From positions 150,483 to 214,482 of the forward strand of contig VXAY01002200.1 in assembly GCA_013399855.1 (NCBI GenBank): a DNA stretch of 64,000 nt. Direction: 5' to 3'. This DNA comes from Oxyruncus cristatus. Lineage: Eukaryota; Chordata; Aves; Passeriformes; Cotingidae. Shown one piece after another: positions 1 to 14,351 of the stretch. Made by a program: the position numbers and the translations under genes. The stretch's first letter is position 1. Every line of letters begins with the position of its first letter. The notes below the pieces were generated by a model that was not told the origin of the DNA, made no database searches, and was given only the letters and a program-made list of their open reading frames with translations.

Positions 1-3000
1 ACAGATAGAGTGAGACCCGGATCTATCCAGTTAACTTCTTCCATTATAAAATAGGAAGATAGGAGATTCAGTTTACTGTGGTCACCAGTGTAATTTTTGA
101 TTCTTCTTGTAGTAGCTGGTTTGGGATCACGCTTTGTCTGATAGAACCTTCTGATTCACAGATTCAGCTTTACCTGTATTGCTTTGGGTACTGTGTTTCT
201 TTTTAAGTAGCTTCAACTGGAAAAATAAATCCAAATAGCCATGAATCATGGGCGTATCTGGATTTAGACCTGAACTTGATGCCACAGAGGCATCTGCTGA
301 AGATGGGCATGCAGACTAGCATTCCTTCATCCAAAAAATCCTTGCAGTTTTCTGAGTATTGTGACTCCAAGGCCTCAAAGAACAATTTTTTATGTTGTTT
401 CAGTGGAACATAGAGGTTTCTCAGTATATATGAAAAATATCATATTGCTTCCCTTTAATTGCTGAACCATGAATTTTGTGGGTCTAATTTCACATACTCC
501 CACATTAGAAAATGCACCGTATAATCTCTCTTCATCTCAGCTTCTCCATCAATCAACTGGGAATAATAGCAACTGATTTAGGAGTACTATGGACTTTAAT
601 TAATGTGTGTACAGCATGTTGAGATCCCTGAAGAATAAGATGCTTTAGAACATCAAAGAATAAACAATGACATTCTTTGTCTTATGTCCTGGAGTCAAGA
701 AACTTTAACATTAAACTTCAGACCTATAAGGGATACAGAGGGAATCCCTTTGCAGCACTAAATAAAATCAAAATGTGCTGCTGCCAACAATTCAGTATAA
801 AATAAATTCACAAGCACATATTTTCTATATTCTTAGTCTGAGAAAATATTTCTGCATGTTTTCCCACTCCTTGTCCTATCTGTAATCCTACTGTTGCTGT
901 AATGTTTAACTCTGGACTACAACAGGGTGATCCTCATTAGCTCCGTGATGTTAAGGAGTGATGGTTGAGGTTCTCACATTAACATCACCAGCACAGGCAA
1001 TACTCATCTAATAAATCTCAGCTGTTCTGTGGATGATCATGAGGCCTACCCATAGTCCCTACAGAATATACTCTGACAGCAGAGCCACTGCAAACTGCTT
1101 TGGAGGTGAGTAGTCACATTGCAGTGCCCTCCCAAATTGCAAGGCTGTTTCTAGTGTTCACCTCCATTCTCACTCTGCTGGTCCTTCATACTGCAGTGAG
1201 CTCTTTGCTAGTGAGGGCAAAGTTTGGCTTCTGACCCTGCTGAAGGTTTGGGAAGGTATTGGAAGACCCTATGAACTTCTGATGACTGCATCCTTACTAC
1301 AAAGTGAGGGAGAAATTACAGGTAACCTGAAGTCACTACTTCCTTCTTCCACCCACCCATCCCCAAATCCCTAAACATAAGTGTAAGATAAAATGTCATT
1401 TGATTCTGAAGAACACCTTTTCTTCGAGAAATTGGAGGCAGGCAGAAATCCCAAGTGAGAACCCATATGATTGCTAAAATCAAGGTAAACCCATAGATGA
1501 GGTATCATACACACACAGAAACAACAACAACGGAGTGTGTATACGTAGTTACAGCTGCATCCACAGATACAAAGTGCCGGAGTGTTCAAGGGCTTTGCAT
1601 GCTTCCTGTACAAATTCTCGATTATAAGCAGTTAGTGATCTTTTAAGTTGAATTAATTTGATTTTATTCAGGTGTCAAAGACTCAGAACCTCAGAAATTT
1701 CCCTGGCATCTGCATCATTTATGAACACCACATAATGATAAATATTGTTCCTACATTTCCCAAATACTGTGAATATTAACTAAGATGCCTTATAATTTTC
1801 AATGCTTACAGAACTTAATTCAGTCCTCTTTACAACTTTTCAAATGCTTAATAGAAATCACAAGATTTATGATCACTAAAAGTGTCCCTAAAGCTGAGAC
1901 AACCAGTTTCTGAATTTTTTTTTTCTTACAAGCATAGGCTTGTTTAGTTTTCCTATTTTTTTGCCTCCTGTATTTAGTGTCTGCAAAGGAAGGGAAAGGC
2001 ATCCACAAAGCCAAAGAGAACAGTGGTTGTCACACAGGATTAGCACAGAGCATTTTTCAGTCTCGAGCTAGACTCTGGGCTGGTGCAAAGCAGCAAAGCT
2101 TGACTAGCTAAGGCTATGCAGTTGATGTTTGCAAGGCAGTAAAAGTCTCCAAACAGTGTACAAAAATACACCTGGCACTTACATAAGGTATTCTTCCGGG
2201 GAATAAATCTTGCCTGTCTGGAGCTGGAATTTATGAAGAGGGAGGGGAATGCTTTCAGGAGTGAGACTGTGTTGCACTGGGAGGTTCAGTCACTCACAAG
2301 AGATTAAAAAAATGCAGGAAAACATACAGTAGGTTTGAGTTTTCACATTTTTCACCCAAAGGAGGAATTATAAGTCTGTACCTTTCCCTTCCCTCCCTCT
2401 TTTCACCATACCATTGGGTCTTTCCAGTCCCAAACTCTGAAGTGAGTCATCACTTTCCCCTGCCTAGGTTGCTGCAGTGAGACAGGGCTTTGCTTCTTCT
2501 CCATCCCTAAACTGTCCCTCTTATGGTCCCCATCAGATTTACCTAGATTCTTTTGAAACACAGGAAAACATTAGAGGGAGAAGACGGCTTCTCTCGTTTT
2601 CCTGTCTATAACAATTTGGAGTGTGCTGATTTCTAACAGTGGGATTGCAACTAGCTGTGATCTGCTCCCTGGCTGTACCTCTGTGGGGTAAAATCTGTCT
2701 CCTGGTGACTGTAGGAAAGGTCAGGGACAGGGTTTGACCTTGTGGTGAAGGTGGAGGTCACTGGAGGCTGAGGGGGCCTGAAAAAAGTTTGTGGATGAAA
2801 ACATTAGTCAGATGTCATAACGGAGGGGAAGAAGCAAGGAGCAACACTCTTCTCTGGGCCATCACACACACATGACAACAAAAATAAGTCTAGATAAATC
2901 TGTGGCTTTTACTAGCTTTAGTCCATATTGTCACCCAAAACCTTTGAGTGATAGCAATAAGTAATAGAGGGAGCACTTGAAAATATGTCCATTGCAGATG

Positions 3001-6000
3001 ATTCTCTTTGCTGCTGCTTTGCGTAGAAAAGGTCGTCTCATGTTTCAACTATTTTGCTGAATGTAAAGCTGAGGGATAGTCTGACATTGAAGCTTTGCTG
3101 GAATAGTTTTTAGGACAATTGAATAAAATAGAAGAAACCAGACTTTGGGTCTTGACAGCATTCATTCACTCATTCATTCATTCATGAGGTTTCAGGAATT
3201 CAGTTGTGAAATTGCTGAGCTGAGTTGCAATATGCTTCCTTTTGCACAAATAAGCTTTGTTGTCAAATTTATGAAAGATAAGAAATGTGACAGTCACCTT
3301 TAAAAACGGTTCAGGGATAAATTTTGACATAATTCATAGGCAAATGGGTAGAAACTACAAGAGGAGCTCAGCTAGTAGATGTGGGTAGGACAGGGACATC
3401 AAGCATAGAGGAAAAGACGCTTCAGTTAAAATAATGAAGTTTATTTTAGAAAACCTTTTCATGAAGCACTTCAGTACACTCTTAGAAAAAAAATTGTCAC
3501 AGGACAAAGGAACAAATCATCATCACAGTCTGAATCAACTTCAAACATGGAAAGGAAAAGTTAGCAATAAATGTTAAATTTATACAACTGTAGGAAGCTC
3601 AGAGTGGAAATCCATGGAGATCTATGCTCTTAAAGCCCATAAAAGGCAGTAGAAAAATGTTGAAGAGCTATGTGGCAAAGGCTGCCAGTGAAGGAATGTA
3701 ATGAAATCTAGAAGCAGCTGGGAAGTTACAGGAAGATGTCATAAGACTGAATGATGGGGAGAAAAATGGCAGTTCCAATACTGATGCCAAACAGTACAGA
3801 TAGAAATCATATCTGCGTGGATATGATATGGATTCTACCTCAGCTTTACACAGTCATGGTAAAGATCCGGGAATCGCTGAGTGCAATTCCAATAAAGCAT
3901 CCTCCAGTGCTCAAGGGCAGTCCAAATTTAAGCAGGGAGCTACCAAAAGGATACAGGCAAACATAAAGCATCTATATGCTCTATATAAATTCACAAGATA
4001 TAAATTGATGAAAAGCCTTTGAACCCAGTGTCTAGTCCCACTGACCCCATTCTTTTCTTATTTACAGTCATTGTGAGCAGTGGGTTATTAAGGTAAATGG
4101 ACTTTTGCTCTGGCCCTGAGGGGTGGCTCTTGTGTTAAGTAACGTGACTAACAGATGTTACATGTTTGTTCCACGTCCATATCCCAAGAAAAATTACAGT
4201 TAAGAGTAAGACAACAATTGGATATTGACAGTCAAACGTGATGACGTAAGTTTCACCAAATGAATGATTTTTGAGTATTCACAGTAACCTGGTGTTCAAA
4301 GGGTAGATTTTTCACTGGTATTGTCTATTAGACCCCCTATCAGGTCCCTCAGGCTCAACGAGCACAGGCACTGATTATTTCTGAGCACTTCAGTCTCTAG
4401 ATACATTATTACTGACAATACAATCTTTTAAATTGTTTTCCAGACCCCTTAATTTTAGGATATTCTGTTTTCTTCCCTATTGCTAAAATACATCTCTAAT
4501 CAATATCCAGGTTTGTTGAATTCTTTTTTTCCCCCTCCCATGCTGATTTACTGGCAGTATTTAGAAAATGCAGCTCTGTTCCTCCAATGATTTACAAGTA
4601 TATGGACCATTCTTAACATTTTAAAAGTGTCTCACTGGCATTTTTAAAGATGTAAGTAATTTAGTTTCCATTTTATAATAAAGAAAAGATGGTCCCAGAC
4701 TCAGAGTGAACATGTTCTTGAAGGGAAGCTGGATCCCAAGCCTCCTGGGCACTTGGAAAGAAGCAATGCACTGCTGGACCACAGGCTGTCTGGGTGGGGA
4801 AATCAGGAATGAGGAGGAGCATGGCATGGTTACTTGGACTCTGAAGACCTCTTATCTTCCCTGTGGACTAGCCACAGGATCCCATACAGACTGAGCTCTT
4901 CCCATTCTTAGGTCTCTTCTCTCTCCCTGACAGAAAGGCACCTGGATATAGTGGAATAATTAGAGTGATGGCTGAGGGCGATGAGAGATGTAATGAAGCC
5001 ATGTACAGCACAGAGTAGACCCCACATCTCCAGGGTTTAGGTGACATGAAGGACAACTGACAGCAGAGGCAGTGCAGACACAGGGCAACAGGGTCATGTC
5101 AGAGGCAGGGGGTGCTCAGGGGCACAGACCTGCTCAGGTTGTCATGGCTGCTGAACTCTCAGGGCTGCTCTGCTCACCTTTGGCCAGCACCAGCATAGAC
5201 TCCTCAGAGGAGCCTGCAGGTTGCTTCAATCAGGTAAGCATTGTGGCTGGACAGCAAGCTGAGCCTCTGGGAATCTCCCTTCCTGTTTTTCTCCAGGGGA
5301 ACCATGGCTATTGAATGCCTGTTTCATGCGACACAGGCTAAACTGCTTAAGATCTCTTTTTGAGAATAAAATAGTGCTGCTGTTATGGTGAGGAGAGACA
5401 GCTTGGCTTCTGTTTTTACACAGACTGCAAACAGCAATTCTGCTGTGCAGAGCACTCAGCTCAGCGCATCTTCCACTGAACACCTTTCCCCTGAGGCTCA
5501 TCAGCAGGCGTCAGCTCACTGTCTCCCTGACTGATGCCTAAGACTCCCTGGCACTGTCTGGAGTGCTCTGACTGAAAGGGCAGCTCCTCTTGGCGAGGGT
5601 GATCATGTCAGCCCCAGCCCCCTCACCTCAGGAACTGAAATTATTTGATAAAAACGGCACTGCAGCAGCTATGGACAGACAGCTCAGCCCCTCCCTTGTC
5701 AGTCACAGCTATCTGCAGGCTGCCTCTGCGCTTTTCATCTCCCTTGCAAGTTGGAGGAAAAGAAATTATACATAGCTCAGCTGTTTCTGTCTGTAGGCAT
5801 TTAAGCTGGTAAGGCTCAGCTGTATAAATCTTCCCAGCTGTGAGAACCTCAGTGCTTTTATTCCCATGATAAAGCCTTTGGCTCTAAATGTGTTTCAGGG
5901 ATATTCAAAGTGGAAATCTTTCTCTCTGTCTGGGGAATTGCTTGGTGTCGACTGACAAGGAAATGGAAGGTCAGTAGCATTTAAAAAAAAAAACAAAACA

Positions 6001-6594
6001 CACCAAACCCTGGGTTATAGAATTAACTTCATACTAAACCTCTTTTAGGAAGAGAGGAGTGGAAAGGAGGCAGGGGGGATGGGAGGTTTGAATTCCGCAG
6101 AGCCTTTCATTGGAAAAGTAATGCAGCCATCCCCAAGGCACCGTGCTGCTAAGATCTGGCATTTTCCTGCTCCAATGGAAAAGGAAGACCAATACTTTCC
6201 CTTATAGTAACCTTTGCTGATTAATCAGTGTAGTGACATTGAAGTCAGTTCCAGGGGGAAATAATTGCTGTCGCTCTCAGACGCAATATGGAAATCAGAT
6301 GCCATAGTGACAGCAACTGTTTTGAAGGACTGGCAAGGAAATACAGATCAAAGATCAATGTCTGGCAGGCAAAGTGTTCACTTAAAGACAAAGAGACAAT
6401 AGTTTAGGCATAGAGGTTCCTCTTGAAACTGACAAGGTTTAGGCAGGGAATGGACAAACTCTAATAAAAACCTGGATATGAGGAAATTTTCATGCTGAAG
6501 AGTAAAACCCAAGCCCAGACTTGCAGCTGAGTATGAGCATCTCCTAACCTGAAGGATATTCCAAAGGTCAGCTGCTCAGATGGATAAGATAGAA
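1..6594. other. No gene recognised
   Basis: Apart from the (CATT)n tract I see no gene, RNA or mobile element. Small frames (80 codons at most before 5200, up to 91 near 5300) look random. The part at about 5060-5570 is somewhat richer in GC and in 'cagg'/'ctca' words without identifiable structure. Confidence 0.7.
3159..3185 (+). repeat. (CATT)n tract with one interruption
   Basis: 'gcattcattcactcattcat' continues 'tcattcat'; about six tetranucleotide units with one T-to-C change (cact). Confidence 0.85.
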
Positions 6595-6770
6595 TCCTGG
6601 ATTCCACTCTGGGTTCTGCTGAGCCTTTCCTGTTGGTGACCATGAACATGGTTCCAGTTACTTTTTCTGCCTCAGTTTTTCACATGTAAAAAGAGCATTG
6701 GGCCCTTTCCTTTCTCCAAGGTTGTTGTAATGATTTCAAAATTCCCAGTGCTCAGACACTAAAGTAATAA
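6595..6770 (+). mobile_element. MIR/L2-like ancient SINE/LINE relic
   Basis: The segment follows the layout of the MIR CORE-SINE and shared L2 tail: 'ggttctgctgagcctttcct' and 'gttggtgaccatgaac' resemble the 'tctgccact...gctgtgtgacc' section, then 'ttctgcctcagtttttcaca' with 'tgtaaaaa' is the most recognisable block ('cctcagtttcctcatctgtaaaa' in the family). 'aaggttgttgtaatgatttc' then matches the 'gggttgttgtgagga' block. It is heavily diverged, as expected for an element inserted before the bird lineage arose. Whether it is MIR, L2 or another CORE family cannot be decided by eye. Confidence 0.65.
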
Positions 6771-6816
6771 ACTGAGATGGACTTGAGATATGTTTGTTGC
6801 TCAGACTTAGGTGATT

Positions 6817-6887
6817 AAATAAATATATTTATATAATATATTTAATTAATAATATATAATATATTTAATAAATATAATAAATAAATG
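6817..6887. repeat. AT-only low-complexity tract with a partial tandem duplication
   Basis: About 70 bases of almost pure A/T (taaat, atata and ttaa words). A 16-17-nt word (tataatatatttaat) occurs at 6832 and again at 6855, a 23-base offset. It follows the MIR/L2-like relic by about 45 bases. Confidence 0.8.
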
Positions 6888-7263
6888 TTCCATTGGTATA
6901 GAAATCTCATTTCTAAAATTTTTTTAATAAGTTCCAAATGAGCTGTATTTGTAGAGCCAATGTATATCAGTTCATACCTGGAAGCAATTCTGGTCCACCC
7001 AGCTAGGTTTTACTCCTGGGTCCCTGAAAACACAGTTGGAATTTCTACTTCTTCACCACCCCAGTAAGATCACCACTAAACAGACTGAATATCCGGCTGT
7101 GATTCGTGTCCTCAGCAGACAGCTTAAACTCTATGGGAAAGCTAAAGGACTCTGTTTCAGAGACAAAAAGTGCTCAATGATGCTAACTTACTGACAAATT
7201 TGATTTTAAACATGTAACTAAGAGTTTCCCAAGCATATAATGCTCCAAAAGACTGGCTTTTTT

Positions 7264-7286
7264 AATAAAAATAAATAAATAAAAAA
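7264..7286 (+). repeat. (AAAT)n short tract
   Basis: 'aataaaaataaataaataaa' and 'aaa': a short A-rich tetranucleotide repeat. Confidence 0.7.
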
Positions 7287-8195
7287 TCGCCTAACTCTAA
7301 AGACTGATAGATTGTCAGCATTAAGAATACCTTAATGATATTTCTCATCTGGGAATAAATACATGGATTTGAATAATACACACAGCTATCAACAATGAAG
7401 AAGCAAATACAGCACCTACCATTTCCCCTGACTCCCATATTTCTAGGAGGTAAATGAAAGCAAACCAAAGCAAATCACTGTGATCATGAAAACATATGGC
7501 ACCAAAAGCAAGGAGCTGCTCCACATGGCTTACATGGGAAACAGAATCTGACTTCCATCAGCGTAATGAGAATTTGTTTCCTTGCTGTTCTGATAAAGCA
7601 GACCTCAGCCAGAAAGATAAATATGCTGGTGTCTGGGGATAAATTCAATTATTTTACATTTTCACTGGACTTATATAACCAAGGAATGCAACATCTTGCC
7701 TGCCATTAGCAGGACTTAGATGGCTCATTGCTGCCTGCAGTAAATTAGTCTAGATAGGCAAAATCCCATAGGAATCAGCTGAAAGAAGGCAAAACAAGGG
7801 CAACCTGTGGGAATCAGCATACAGTGTGTTGGCAATACCAGCCTGCAATGGTACCCTTGGTACTTACAGGCTCACAGCTGCACAGATACAGGAAGGATGA
7901 ACTGTGAAGGGGGATGGATTTGTCTGGGTAGGAAATGGTAATTGATATTTCAACTCAGAGTCTATGCTTCACCACATTTCTAAGACATTTAGAAAGAAAA
8001 TAGTCTCATGAGTTTGAGAGGTGTCCTCTCACAGTGTTGGTTTCATGTCACATGCAGTGCATGGACCTTAATTCTTGGTATAAACTCCAGCCAGGAAGAT
8101 CAGTAGGGAACCCTAAAGAGGAAATTTTACTCACCACAGGGATGACCTGAGAGTTCAGTATAGACAAGTGTTTCCCTCTCTCCAAAGGAAAAATT

Positions 8196-8208
8196 AAAAA
8201 AAAAAAAA
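8196..8208 (+). repeat. A13 homopolymer
   Basis: Thirteen A in a row between 'ggaaaaatt' and 'gtaattatt'. No adjoining retroposed gene was recognised. Confidence 0.85.
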
Positions 8209-10756
8209 GTAATTATTTATTATTCTGTAACTCCTGCCTTGGTAAGCTACTGTGTTTGGACACCTTCTGCAACTCCTGTACTAGGACTTGAAAAGCTGTT
8301 GACTCTTGTCCATGAGCTACCTCTATGAGAGACAAATCAGTCCACTCCTCAGTGCTACCCACCCAGACCTTTGCCTGCCTCGACCTTTGAGACTGGATGA
8401 CCCAAATGGTCAAAGTTATTAGTATACATTGCACCTACTGATGTGGTTTTTGAAAATTGATGTTAGTAGGAAATGGTAGCTAAATTCTGATGATGATGGG
8501 GAGCCAAGTTCTTTGAGACAAAATATGGCAGTATAGAACATCTGCCACAGTGATGTTTTGTTGAGGGTTAATGTTATACTGAAGGATAATATTTTCATTA
8601 TATTTTTAATGGATAGTGTCTTTTACTCAACAATTCCTGTAGCTTTTCCTATGTCCACCTCTTTTTTCTCACCTGCTGTGTCAGATGGAAGATGACCATC
8701 AATCACTATGAATCATGCGCCAGAGCATGTTTTTGCCAGTGCTGAGAAGGCTGTGCATTAAAATGGGCAAGAAGAAAATTACTGACTCACCAGGCACAAA
8801 TCACAATTGCAGCATTTCAGAAGTTGCACGGAAAAAAACTAATTAAACTGACTGCCACACACCCAGGACAAGAAACTGGGAAATACGCCAAAACAGTTCC
8901 CAAAATAGCTCCTTTTGAAAATGCAAACCACTTTTTTCTTTTCTTTCCTCACTTCCCTTCCCTTTGTAATCACTCCTATACTTATTTCTGTATAGAACAT
9001 CCAGGCAGTACCTTTCCTCCATCAACTCTCCAACAAATTCTGCAAATTACAGTTAGTGTTTTGCACACAGAACATTTATTCCTCTGTGAAATCCATCCCA
9101 TCTCACAGAAGAGCAGAGTACATCTGATCCTATTAAAGAGACACTCCTCTACCAGCATTCTGGTTGGATGGACCCCAGCTTTGTTCCACTATGGCTATCC
9201 TTATGCTCTTGTTAGAGGACTATTCCTCTACCTATGTAGCAAGATGGGAGAACCAGACAATCAGACAAAGAAAATGGTGAAAGAATAAAAATACGTCTAG
9301 TGAAAACTGGCTGGAAAGAAATGACATATGAAATAAATAACCAAGAAGAAGGACTGTCCTTCAGCTCACATGCCAGTGTTAGACAGAAGATCTGCGTGCA
9401 GTGCCTGTCTCTGTCCCAGATTACTTTTTTATGGCACTGGAAGACTCACATGTGCTGTACGTCACTTCACCATTTAGAAAATTATGGGTTTTTTTCCAGT
9501 TAGACCCTATAGCTCTTCAGGATAAGAACTTTCTCTTATTATCCATATGTCCAACATCAAACTCTATAGATTATTTAGGAATATAAATTGTACAGTGTCC
9601 CTTTCTTGCTTTAGTTTACTATTCCTTTATTTGCAGTTAGAACTGAAGTACCATGGAAAGAACTATCTTTGGAGTACACTAGACCAACAGATGCATAAAC
9701 CCTTCTAAATAAGCCATAAGTGCTTCTGGTTAATTACAACTCACAACTGGATCATGCTTATGCAGTGAATGGGAAATTCGAAAGTTATTCCTATATCCCA
9801 GCTGTCAGAGTGTACATAATTTCCAAGCTCATGTAGATAAGAATTCCATCTCTAAAAACATTTTGGTCCTTCAATGTGTTTATTTGTTATTCTCTCAGAT
9901 TAATATGAAGTAGTAGGAAGCTGCAACCCTTTATCTTCAGCAGCCTTATGCTGATTTATGCTAAAGAACCCTACAGAGGGGGAGAGATATAAAATGCATG
10001 TTAAACTGAAATCAAGATTAAAAGAAATAAAGTACTTTTGCTTGCACCATCAAGTTTGGCCAGTGATAAAATATTTTTTCAGGAGGGTTGACAGCTGCAT
10101 ACTGCTTTTTCCCAGAGACTGATGATCCTGACACTGGGGAGAAACTTCATCCACCAAAGTATGCCTTTCTTACAATGACACGGCACAGAATTCCCCCATG
10201 CAGGACCAGAAATTCCCTGACTATCATCAAACTAAGCTGAAAGTGCCAGCTTGGAAGGGAGCAGCAAAGAGATATTGATCACAGAGACAAATTTTCCAAT
10301 AGTAATTTTAAACCAGTTTTGCCAGAAGGCAGCTGAATTCCAGAGACTGTGGCACCATCCTTCTATTTCTTCATAGTCAGTACAAGGCAAAGCAGTTCCG
10401 GGGGTTCCCTGATCCCTCCCTTTGTGTAACTGCCATGTAACTCATGCTAGCAGGGTTGGGGATCTTTTACTTGATGCAAGTTTCTTTATTTATGACCCAG
10501 AAGATACACAGCTGTTTTTTCCCTTGTTGAATCAATCTGTCAGTTCTTTTGGTTTTTATAGGGGGAAAAAACTAGTTTAAATCTGAAACTCACCCACATC
10601 AGGACGTATGTACAGACTGACAATTAAGGTTAAACTCTGATGTTCTTCATCAGCTCTCAGATAAAATTTTCAGGAGAAATTAAGTGGCTTAAGACCCTAG
10701 TTCTCAGCCGTAATTAAAACATTTAAGAATTTACATCTCAGTGGAAGCCTCAGCCA

Positions 10757-10835
10757 ACCATGAGCCTAGATGACCATTGGGATGTAATTTGATTTAGGTC
10801 TCAGGGTCACCTAGGCACTTTTGAAGACACTCTGC
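10757..10835. repeat. Possible old repeat relic
   Basis: 'ggtctcagggtcacctaggc' with 'acttttgaaga' resembles the 'cctaagcacttttgaaaat' block of the palindromic repeat type described at 40.3 kb. Only one arm is apparent, so support is weak. Confidence 0.22.
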
Positions 10836-11875
10836 TTATTTTTTAATTGGGTAACGTCCTGAGAATAGGCTGAGGGAGGATTGAATAGTACTCCATATAT
10901 CTACAGTCTGTGCTAAATATTGTATGGTCAGGTCATTTCTCAAAAAGTTACAAGTTCGCGAGACCAAGATAAACTCACCAACCTCAAAAAAGTTTGCTTA
11001 TGGGTGAAGAGCAGTAGCAGTAGTGAGGATAAAATCCCTAATCCTTTATGCAATAGATCCAGGGCACAGTGAACTAAATGCCATTTCTTCAGGCTTTAAA
11101 CATATATGCACTTAAATCAGCCTTCTGGGATATAGGAGTGTCTGTGCTGGAAGTTCGCCTGAAGTTTAAAGCACTAAAATAGCATTTCAGATATAGCAGA
11201 AGTCAACTGATTTTAGAGGAATTGTGACCATAGGATTAACTATTGCTCTGTCAAATTTCCAGCAGCACAGCATACTCCTCTCTTTGCCAGAGAGGGGAGT
11301 GCTGTCAGGGCCGAGGAGTGGTCAGAACTGCCCACTCAACAATAGCAGTGAATCTGAGCTCTATCCTTTTGCACCCTATTTTTCCACATTAAGGAATAAC
11401 TGCATCAGCAGTTGGGACCAGTAGGAGCCAGGAATGAAAAGGTACACCTAGTACATATCACAGCCTGCATGTTTAGAGGTCTGGCATATACTCGCACTCT
11501 TGCCTCCTAAGCTGACTTCTCCTTCCTTATCCTGTCCTCCTCATATGTGCTGGCTGGGGTTGCAATGGGGAAAGCCTCCCTGAAGTACAGATTGCCGGGA
11601 AGACACTGGGCCGTTGCTGACTGTGAGCTGCTAATAGCATGTGCCTAGGAAACAGTAATTATTCTGGTATACTTGCTTACTTTAATCTTTCCTCTGTTCC
11701 TGGATTGGCCCAAAATCCAGAGAGTTACAAAGTTGTTTGTAAGTCAGGTCCATTTCTCTCTAAGTTGTATGTTGCTTGATGCATGTACTTACTTTCTAAC
11801 TGATTAATATTGTCAATAAGAAATTAGCAAGTATTTAGCCTCTCATTTCTCTGGATATAATAATAGATTCATAGA

Positions 11876-11992
11876 CATTAAGTAACTGGGCTAAGGTACT
11901 TCCAGCTACCTCATATTAGTCTTAAACTGGGGCTAAAGCACCAAATTCTGACTGTGGGACACAGGATTCAGCCTTCTGACTCCAACTGTCAT
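11876..11992 (-). mobile_element. MIR-like relic, minus strand
   Basis: 'cattaagtaactgggctaag' and 'gtacttccagct' resemble the reverse complement of the MIR block 'ttaagtaacttgcccaagg' with 'tcacacagct'. Further on, 'caggattcagccttctgact' with 'ccaa' resembles the reverse of the tRNA-related head section. Spacing between the two blocks is longer than in the pattern I remember, so there may be an insertion or a chance match in one half. Family level only. Confidence 0.45.
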
Positions 11993-14351
11993 GTCCAACT
12001 CAGATATGTACCTCAAGGGATAAAGACAAAATTAAAACAAATTCTCGTCCTAATACTGTGAAATCTGATTAGTGCAGAAAGGGCAATTCTGAGCCGATAT
12101 TTGATAGTGGTGATGATCACATTTAACCCCAGTAGTCATTCCTGATTTGCTTAGCATGTGCATCATGCTGCACAGAAAATATTCAAAGAGGCCTAATCAA
12201 TATGTTTCTTTTAACACTGGGTGTGCCCTTGGTTCTTTCAGTTCACAATGACCTCAGATGCTGACATCCAGATTTGTTCCAAGTTTTTATTCTACTTCAC
12301 AGAGATAAGCAGAATGGAGAACTCCTGATTCCAGCACTAAGGGAGGAATGCAGTGATCCTGGCAATATAATAAAAGTTATTTTGTGCATCACAGTGTATC
12401 CAGTGGCACCATTAATTGTTCATTGATCCTTTGTACTTAAAAGGTTGCAGCAGGGTTTGCCAGCATCAGTTAAGTAGAACAATGGTTGTGATTGGAAAAA
12501 TATTGAACACTTTTCAAGCTGATGTTATGCCTTGCTATGCTCTTTTTCAGCTGGTTACTCTGCTCTGACCTGTCATGAAACACCTGTTCTTCAAGCAGTG
12601 TCTTTGCATGTTTTCTCTGTTAGTCTCTTTTTCTCTCTCTTTCCTCCTAGTGAAAATATAGTTGTGACAGTGACTTTGGAAAGCCTCACAACTGTTTTTC
12701 TTATTCTGAAGAAAAGCCACCCCACAGCTCACAAAGGAACGCACTCAGCTTTTCTTTACGACTCTGCCATTGTGTGGGTCCGTAAAACACCCTTCTTCTC
12801 AAAGGCTGCGCAGCCAGCCACTGTTGTGTTATTTTATATGGCTCTTTGTAATTTTGGTTTTGGGTAAAACTGGATTTTCTCTCTAGGACAATGATGCAGG
12901 GGGAGGAAGGGAGCAAAATTTAAGAAAGAAAAAAGCCTTATGGTCAGTAAATAATGAAAAACATCAATGCTACCACTGATGCAGCCGAAAAGACATCATG
13001 AATCAATGAGTCATCTGGACAAAGCACGCTGTAGAGCTAGGAGTCAGGGAAACATTTAGATAGTTGGCAAATCTAATGAGCTCAAATAAGAGAGATATTT
13101 AGCAGTGCTATGTGATGTGAAGGATGAATCTCACAGTCAGGTTAACCCTTCAACAATGGCAGGCATAATGCCAGTCATCTAATCACTGACTGAGATACTA
13201 AGCAGGAAAAGTCCCATCTTCTCATGGGGAGAGATTGATGCAAATGGGTGGGTAAATAGTCACTTTTCTATTCCACCCATGTATTTGTGGGAGCAACAAC
13301 CACATGAAAAGCTGTAGTAAACTTCTCAGTACAAGGCTATCAAAGCAGGCTCAGGGGGACAAATGTATTTGTTTTAAGGATGATGATGTTTTTATGAAGA
13401 TGAAAGGGGCTCCTTTTCTACTATTGAATGGAAAGCCCAATCCCAGATCCACCAGTGTCAGTTTCATGGAAGCAGGCCAGGATCAGTTACTTTCTGTGCC
13501 ACTCAAAGGTGTAGAAGGGCAAAGCAGAATTGACAAAATCAGGCTGTATCATCTCCACAAATTGTCAAGACAGTACGCTCCCAGGACAAGTCTATCTGGG
13601 AGAGTCTTGCAGCACAGACAGAAGAGTGAACTACACTGAGCCAGAAGTAAGGAGATTGACATTAAACCTCCTCATAACACAACAGAGAGGTGGAATATTA
13701 AATCCAAGTATTTTATCTACTTTTAGAGTCTCATCTGTGCATCTTCCACAGTAAGGAAACCTCTGGGGTTAGCTGTCAGCAGCGCAGGTACTACTCATTG
13801 ATGGTGTTTTTCAGGTTGGCACCCGGTAACTAGCAGTGTCTGGGTTAGAACAAGGGGCTTTTTCAGAATTTAATTTCAGAGAATAGCTTTGGTTTCCATT
13901 CAGTTTCAGAAAGAATTAAGAACATTGAAAAAGCGATATTCCTTCTTTGCTTCTATCTGAAAACATCACTCTGTTTCACCTCTAAGTGATATGGCCAGTA
14001 TGCCTCAAAGGTCCTCAGGGGGTCACTGAGAAAATATCTAGCTAAACGCTGGCTCCAGACACTTTGAGGGAGGTGACTCTCTTTTAGAGAAATTAACACA
14101 ATGCCATTTTATCACAGAAAAGAGGTTAACTCTGATATTGATACTTCTGCTAACTGCTCAATTATTTTCACCCCAGGATAGGAAAAGTCTATGACAGACA
14201 ATACAGAAAGGAGAAAATAAAAAGTTTAGGAAATATAAAACTGAATGGCAGCAAAAGCTGGCTCAGTTTCACCAGTATTAATTGAAAGGATGTTTCCAAC
14301 AACCTTTGTTTTAGTTAAAGGAGAACACAGTTTTCCAATATTGAATGAGAA

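Larger units (their letters stand above)
6888..11864. other. No gene recognised
   Basis: It holds short simple repeats and a weak repeat relic near 10.8 kb. The longest frame in the window (154 codons, 8824-9288) lies here but begins with TTG, overlaps other frames and shows no domain. Confidence 0.7.

Noticed and set aside
8824..9288. 154-codon plus-strand open frame, the longest in the window
   Set aside because: It begins with TTG, shows no domain, overlaps an antisense frame, and its length is within chance for 64 kb read in six frames.
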